Source: Bacillota bacterium
GTDB taxonomy: Bacteria; Bacillota; Clostridia; Lachnospirales; Bianqueaceae
DNA length: 8,588 nucleotides
Assembly (NCBI GenBank): GCA_017467985.1
Contig: JAFUJY010000093.1
Coordinates: forward strand, 1-8,588
Reading direction: 5' to 3'
Both the position numbers and the translations under genes were made by a program. The stretch's first letter is position 1, and every line of letters starts with the position of its first letter. Shown here one piece after another: positions 7,288-8,588 of the stretch. The notes under the pieces are model-generated. The model saw nothing but the letters and a program-made list of their open reading frames with translations, was not told where the DNA came from and made no database searches.

Positions 7288-7353
7288 ATTTCAAAAGATT
7301 GAAAAAGCGCTCTTGGTGTGGTAGGACAAAAGCATCAAAAGCGCTTTTGAAAT
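7288..7353 (+). terminator. Inverted-repeat cluster, probable terminator or regulatory switch after the LytTR gene
   Basis: Several mutually exclusive pairings occur here. AAAAGCGCT (7303-7311) pairs with AGCGCTTTT (7340-7348) over a 28-base loop, the most terminator-like option. ATTTCAAAAG (7288-7297) pairs exactly with CTTTTGAAAT (7344-7353). TTTCAA (7289-7294) pairs with TTGAAA (7299-7304) over a 4-base loop. TCAAAAGCGCTTTTGA (7335-7350) is a perfect 16-base palindrome. The T-run is short (four T), so termination may be weak or conditional. The remainder of the gap (to 7386) shows no clear promoter. Confidence 0.55.
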
Positions 7354-7386
7354 TAATATTTATCTGCTGAGAAGTTTTTCTGAGCG

Positions 7387-7393
7387 AAGGAGG
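7387..7393 (+). promoter_or_regulatory. Ribosome binding site for a TTG start
   Basis: AAGGAGG (7387-7393) lies 7 bases before TTG 7401-7403. The protein that follows has a well-formed signal peptide only when read from this codon; the next Met lies within the hydrophobic core. This supports TTG as the start. Confidence 0.75.
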
Positions 7394-7400
7394 AATTGTT

Positions 7401-7790
7401 TTGAAAACAAAAAAGCTGATTATCTGGATGATGTGCCTGATAATGGTGTTCGGATCCACGATGGCGGTAAATGCAATATCAAAGACAGAGACGATAACCG
7501 GGTATAAGTGTACAAGTTCATTGTATTTTACTGATACACATGTTGTTGCTTCATTTACAGCAGAAGTACAAGACTATGAGTATCAGTTGCCGGAAGAGGT
7601 ATTGTCTTGTTCTGTGAATGGATATGTATATGATTATATATATGAGGACAGAGCTGTACAGACAATAGGTGCATCAGGGGGCTCTTCGTGTACTAGTGAA
7701 AGGAATGTTGCGGGATTATATCCAGGAAGGGCGGAAGTGGATTATTATTTTCTTGGGAGTTACGTTAGAAGTTTAACTGCGTATTACTAA
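7401..7790 (+). CDS. Small secreted cysteine-containing protein of unknown function
   Basis: From TTG 7401 this is a 129-residue protein with a typical signal peptide: MKTKK, a hydrophobic core (about 6-20) and a likely cleavage near AVNA (22-25). The mature part, just over 100 residues, has three cysteines (YKCTSS, LSCSVN, SSCTSE) and many Tyr and Ser residues. It ends in SLTAYY. Alternating hydrophobic segments (HVVASFTAEV, VNGYVYDYIY, AEVDYYFLGSYV) suggest a beta-rich fold. It has no lipobox, sortase motif or recognisable catalytic motif. Its size and architecture parallel the secreted protein at 5993-6439, but I see no convincing direct sequence similarity between them. The odd number of cysteines leaves one free for dimerisation or another role. 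It lies downstream of the LytTR regulator, separated by the inverted-repeat cluster, so it is a candidate target of that regulator. A bacteriocin-like or surface role is possible but unsupported. Confidence 0.75.
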   Translation: MKTKKLIIWMMCLIMVFGSTMAVNAISKTETITGYKCTSSLYFTDTHVVASFTAEVQDYEYQLPEEVLSCSVNGYVYDYIYEDRAVQTIGASGGSSCTSERNVAGLYPGRAEVDYYFLGSYVRSLTAYY

Positions 7791-7793
7791 TAT

Positions 7794-7821
7794 TTGATGA
7801 GGATGAACAAAGGCTTATACT
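7794..7821 (+). promoter_or_regulatory. Candidate promoter of the lipoprotein gene
   Basis: TTGATG (7794-7799) and TATACT (7816-7821) are separated by 16 bases and resemble sigma-A -35 and -10 boxes. The -10 box lies at the top of the long hairpin at 7802-7844, so the inverted repeat could act as an operator or be part of the 5' leader. The match is moderate in AT-rich DNA and may be chance. Confidence 0.35.
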
Positions 7822-7844
7822 TGTGTTTTAAGTCTTTGTTCATT
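7802..7844 (+). terminator. Long hairpin between the second secreted-protein gene and the lipoprotein gene
   Basis: TGAACAAAGGCTT (7804-7816) pairs with AAGTCTTTGTTCA (7830-7842), 13 pairs with one G-U, extended by A7803-T7843 and a G-U pair. The loop is 13 bases (7817-7829). No good T-run follows (ATTGCTGTTTATTA), so it may be a weak terminator, a transcript-stabilising stem or an operator-like inverted repeat rather than a classical intrinsic terminator. Confidence 0.5.
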
Positions 7845-7870
7845 GCTGTTTATTACAGGAGGCGGAAGTG

Positions 7871-8588
7871 ATGAGAAGATTTATAAGTGTTTTATTAGTG
7901 ATGTTATTATTATCATCGTGTGCGGTTGATAAAGAAACAGATGGAGAGATTGTTGTAAATAATAGTGAGAATAATTATATATATCTGGCCAACGAGAAGT
8001 TTGCTACGGATCAATATTTAGAGGAGTATGACATTCAGCGGCAGTTTCAAACATTAACAACAGGTTTATGTGAAACGGAAAATGCGTTTTATAGTTTGAC
8101 AGATGATTTTATTATATATATTGATAAGCAAAGCGGGTATAGCGGAGTTTTATGCGGAAAGCCGGAATGTACTCATGGTACGATCGATTGTAATGGACAA
8201 GTATATGTTGCAGCAGGACTTACTGTTTATGATCATCAGCTATATTGGGTTGGATGGGAAAAGGTTGAATTTGGTCAAGTATCTCATCTGTATTTATGGC
8301 GCATGGATTTAGATGGAACCAATCGAGAAAAAGTGAAGCAGATGGATGAAGAATTAAATAGCATGTTAAATGGGGATCGTTTTGTACAAATTCATCGTGG
8401 ATATGTTTATATGGCTGGTGGAACATCTATTGTAAATAAGGGGATTCCCTCGGAAAGCACAATTGTATATGCTGAAAGTATGAACTCAGATGAAGAACCG
8501 ATTATAATTATCAACAAAGAACATTTTAATGAGCCTAGTCCGCATCATCGTATTCAACTGATAGGAAATCAATTGTACATTATGATCA
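7871..8588 (+). CDS. Secreted lipoprotein with CxxPxCxH...C motif, partial (3' end outside window)
   Basis: An open frame runs from ATG 7871 to the window end without a stop (239 complete codons). AGGAGG (7857-7862) lies 8 bases before the ATG. The protein begins MRRFISVLLVMLLLSSC, a lipoprotein signal peptide with a lipobox LSSC and lipidated C17. It should therefore be tethered to the outer face of the membrane. Residues 95-107 read CGKPECTHGTIDC, a Cys-x4-Cys-x-His-x4-Cys motif that I recall from many large secreted lipoproteins of Clostridia and that looks suited to metal binding or disulfides. After it come repeated short strand-turn units (VYDHQLYWVGW, LYLWRMDLDGTNREKV, VYMAGG), typical of beta-propeller proteins such as the DUF5050-like group. 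Codon use is AT-rich compared with the left half of the window. Length and C-terminal domains are unknown, and the ligand or role cannot be told. Confidence 0.78.
   Translation, partial: MRRFISVLLVMLLLSSCAVDKETDGEIVVNNSENNYIYLANEKFATDQYLEEYDIQRQFQTLTTGLCETENAFYSLTDDFIIYIDKQSGYSGVLCGKPECTHGTIDCNGQVYVAAGLTVYDHQLYWVGWEKVEFGQVSHLYLWRMDLDGTNREKVKQMDEELNSMLNGDRFVQIHRGYVYMAGGTSIVNKGIPSESTIVYAESMNSDEEPIIIINKEHFNEPSPHHRIQLIGNQLYIMI

Noticed and set aside
7301..7360. Promoter for the second secreted-protein gene (TTGAAA, TAATAT)
   Set aside because: The hexamers do not pair at usable spacing, and the bases are better explained as parts of the inverted repeats.
8103..8312. Short plus-strand open frame in another phase
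   Set aside because: It is a shadow of the partial lipoprotein gene, which has the ribosome binding site, signal peptide and lipobox.
1..8588. CRISPR arrays, tRNA or rRNA genes, insertion sequences, phage or plasmid genes
   Set aside because: No regular repeat-spacer pattern, cloverleaf-like gene, transposase or integrase motif was seen on either strand.

Overview
The window looks like chromosomal DNA of a low-to-moderate-GC Firmicute, most likely a gut Clostridia/Lachnospiraceae-type bacterium. The evidence is strong AGGAGG-type ribosome binding sites, three likely TTG starts, a Cys-rich clostridial-type FeoB, a BcrAB-type ABC transporter, an ECF-like sigma factor with a DUF4367-like anti-sigma partner, and a lipoprotein with a CGKPEC...H...C motif common in that group. 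This assignment rests on recognising gene families, not on a database search. All genes are on the + strand. No tRNA, rRNA, CRISPR array, insertion sequence or integrase was seen, and no gap between genes exceeds about 140 bases.

Left part (1-4700), housekeeping and transport, with relatively GC-rich codons. It starts with the C-terminal half of the ferrous iron transporter FeoB, cut by the window edge. A good sigma-A-type promoter then drives a membrane-anchored D-alanyl-D-alanine carboxypeptidase (PBP5 family). Next comes a two-gene ABC transporter: an ATPase of the bacitracin/lantibiotic-resistance type and a permease with a very large extracytoplasmic loop. A strong intrinsic terminator closes this unit.

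Middle part (4700-7262), a putative envelope-sensing module. It holds a small ECF-like sigma factor whose ribosome binding site sits directly against the terminator, a single-pass anti-sigma-like protein, a small secreted protein and a LytTR-type regulator. The regulator's receiver-like domain has Glu where the phosphorylated Asp should be. The last three genes are tightly packed, with 2- and 16-base gaps, so they are probably co-transcribed.

Right part (7263-8588), more AT-rich. It has an intergenic region with several overlapping inverted repeats, a second small secreted protein, a long hairpin overlapping a candidate promoter, and the first 239 codons of a secreted lipoprotein that runs off the window.

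The most interesting aspect is the arrangement of sigma factor, anti-sigma, small secreted protein, phosphorylation-deficient-looking LytTR regulator, second secreted protein and lipoprotein. It could be a cell-surface signalling or secreted-effector system. That functional link is inferred from gene order only.
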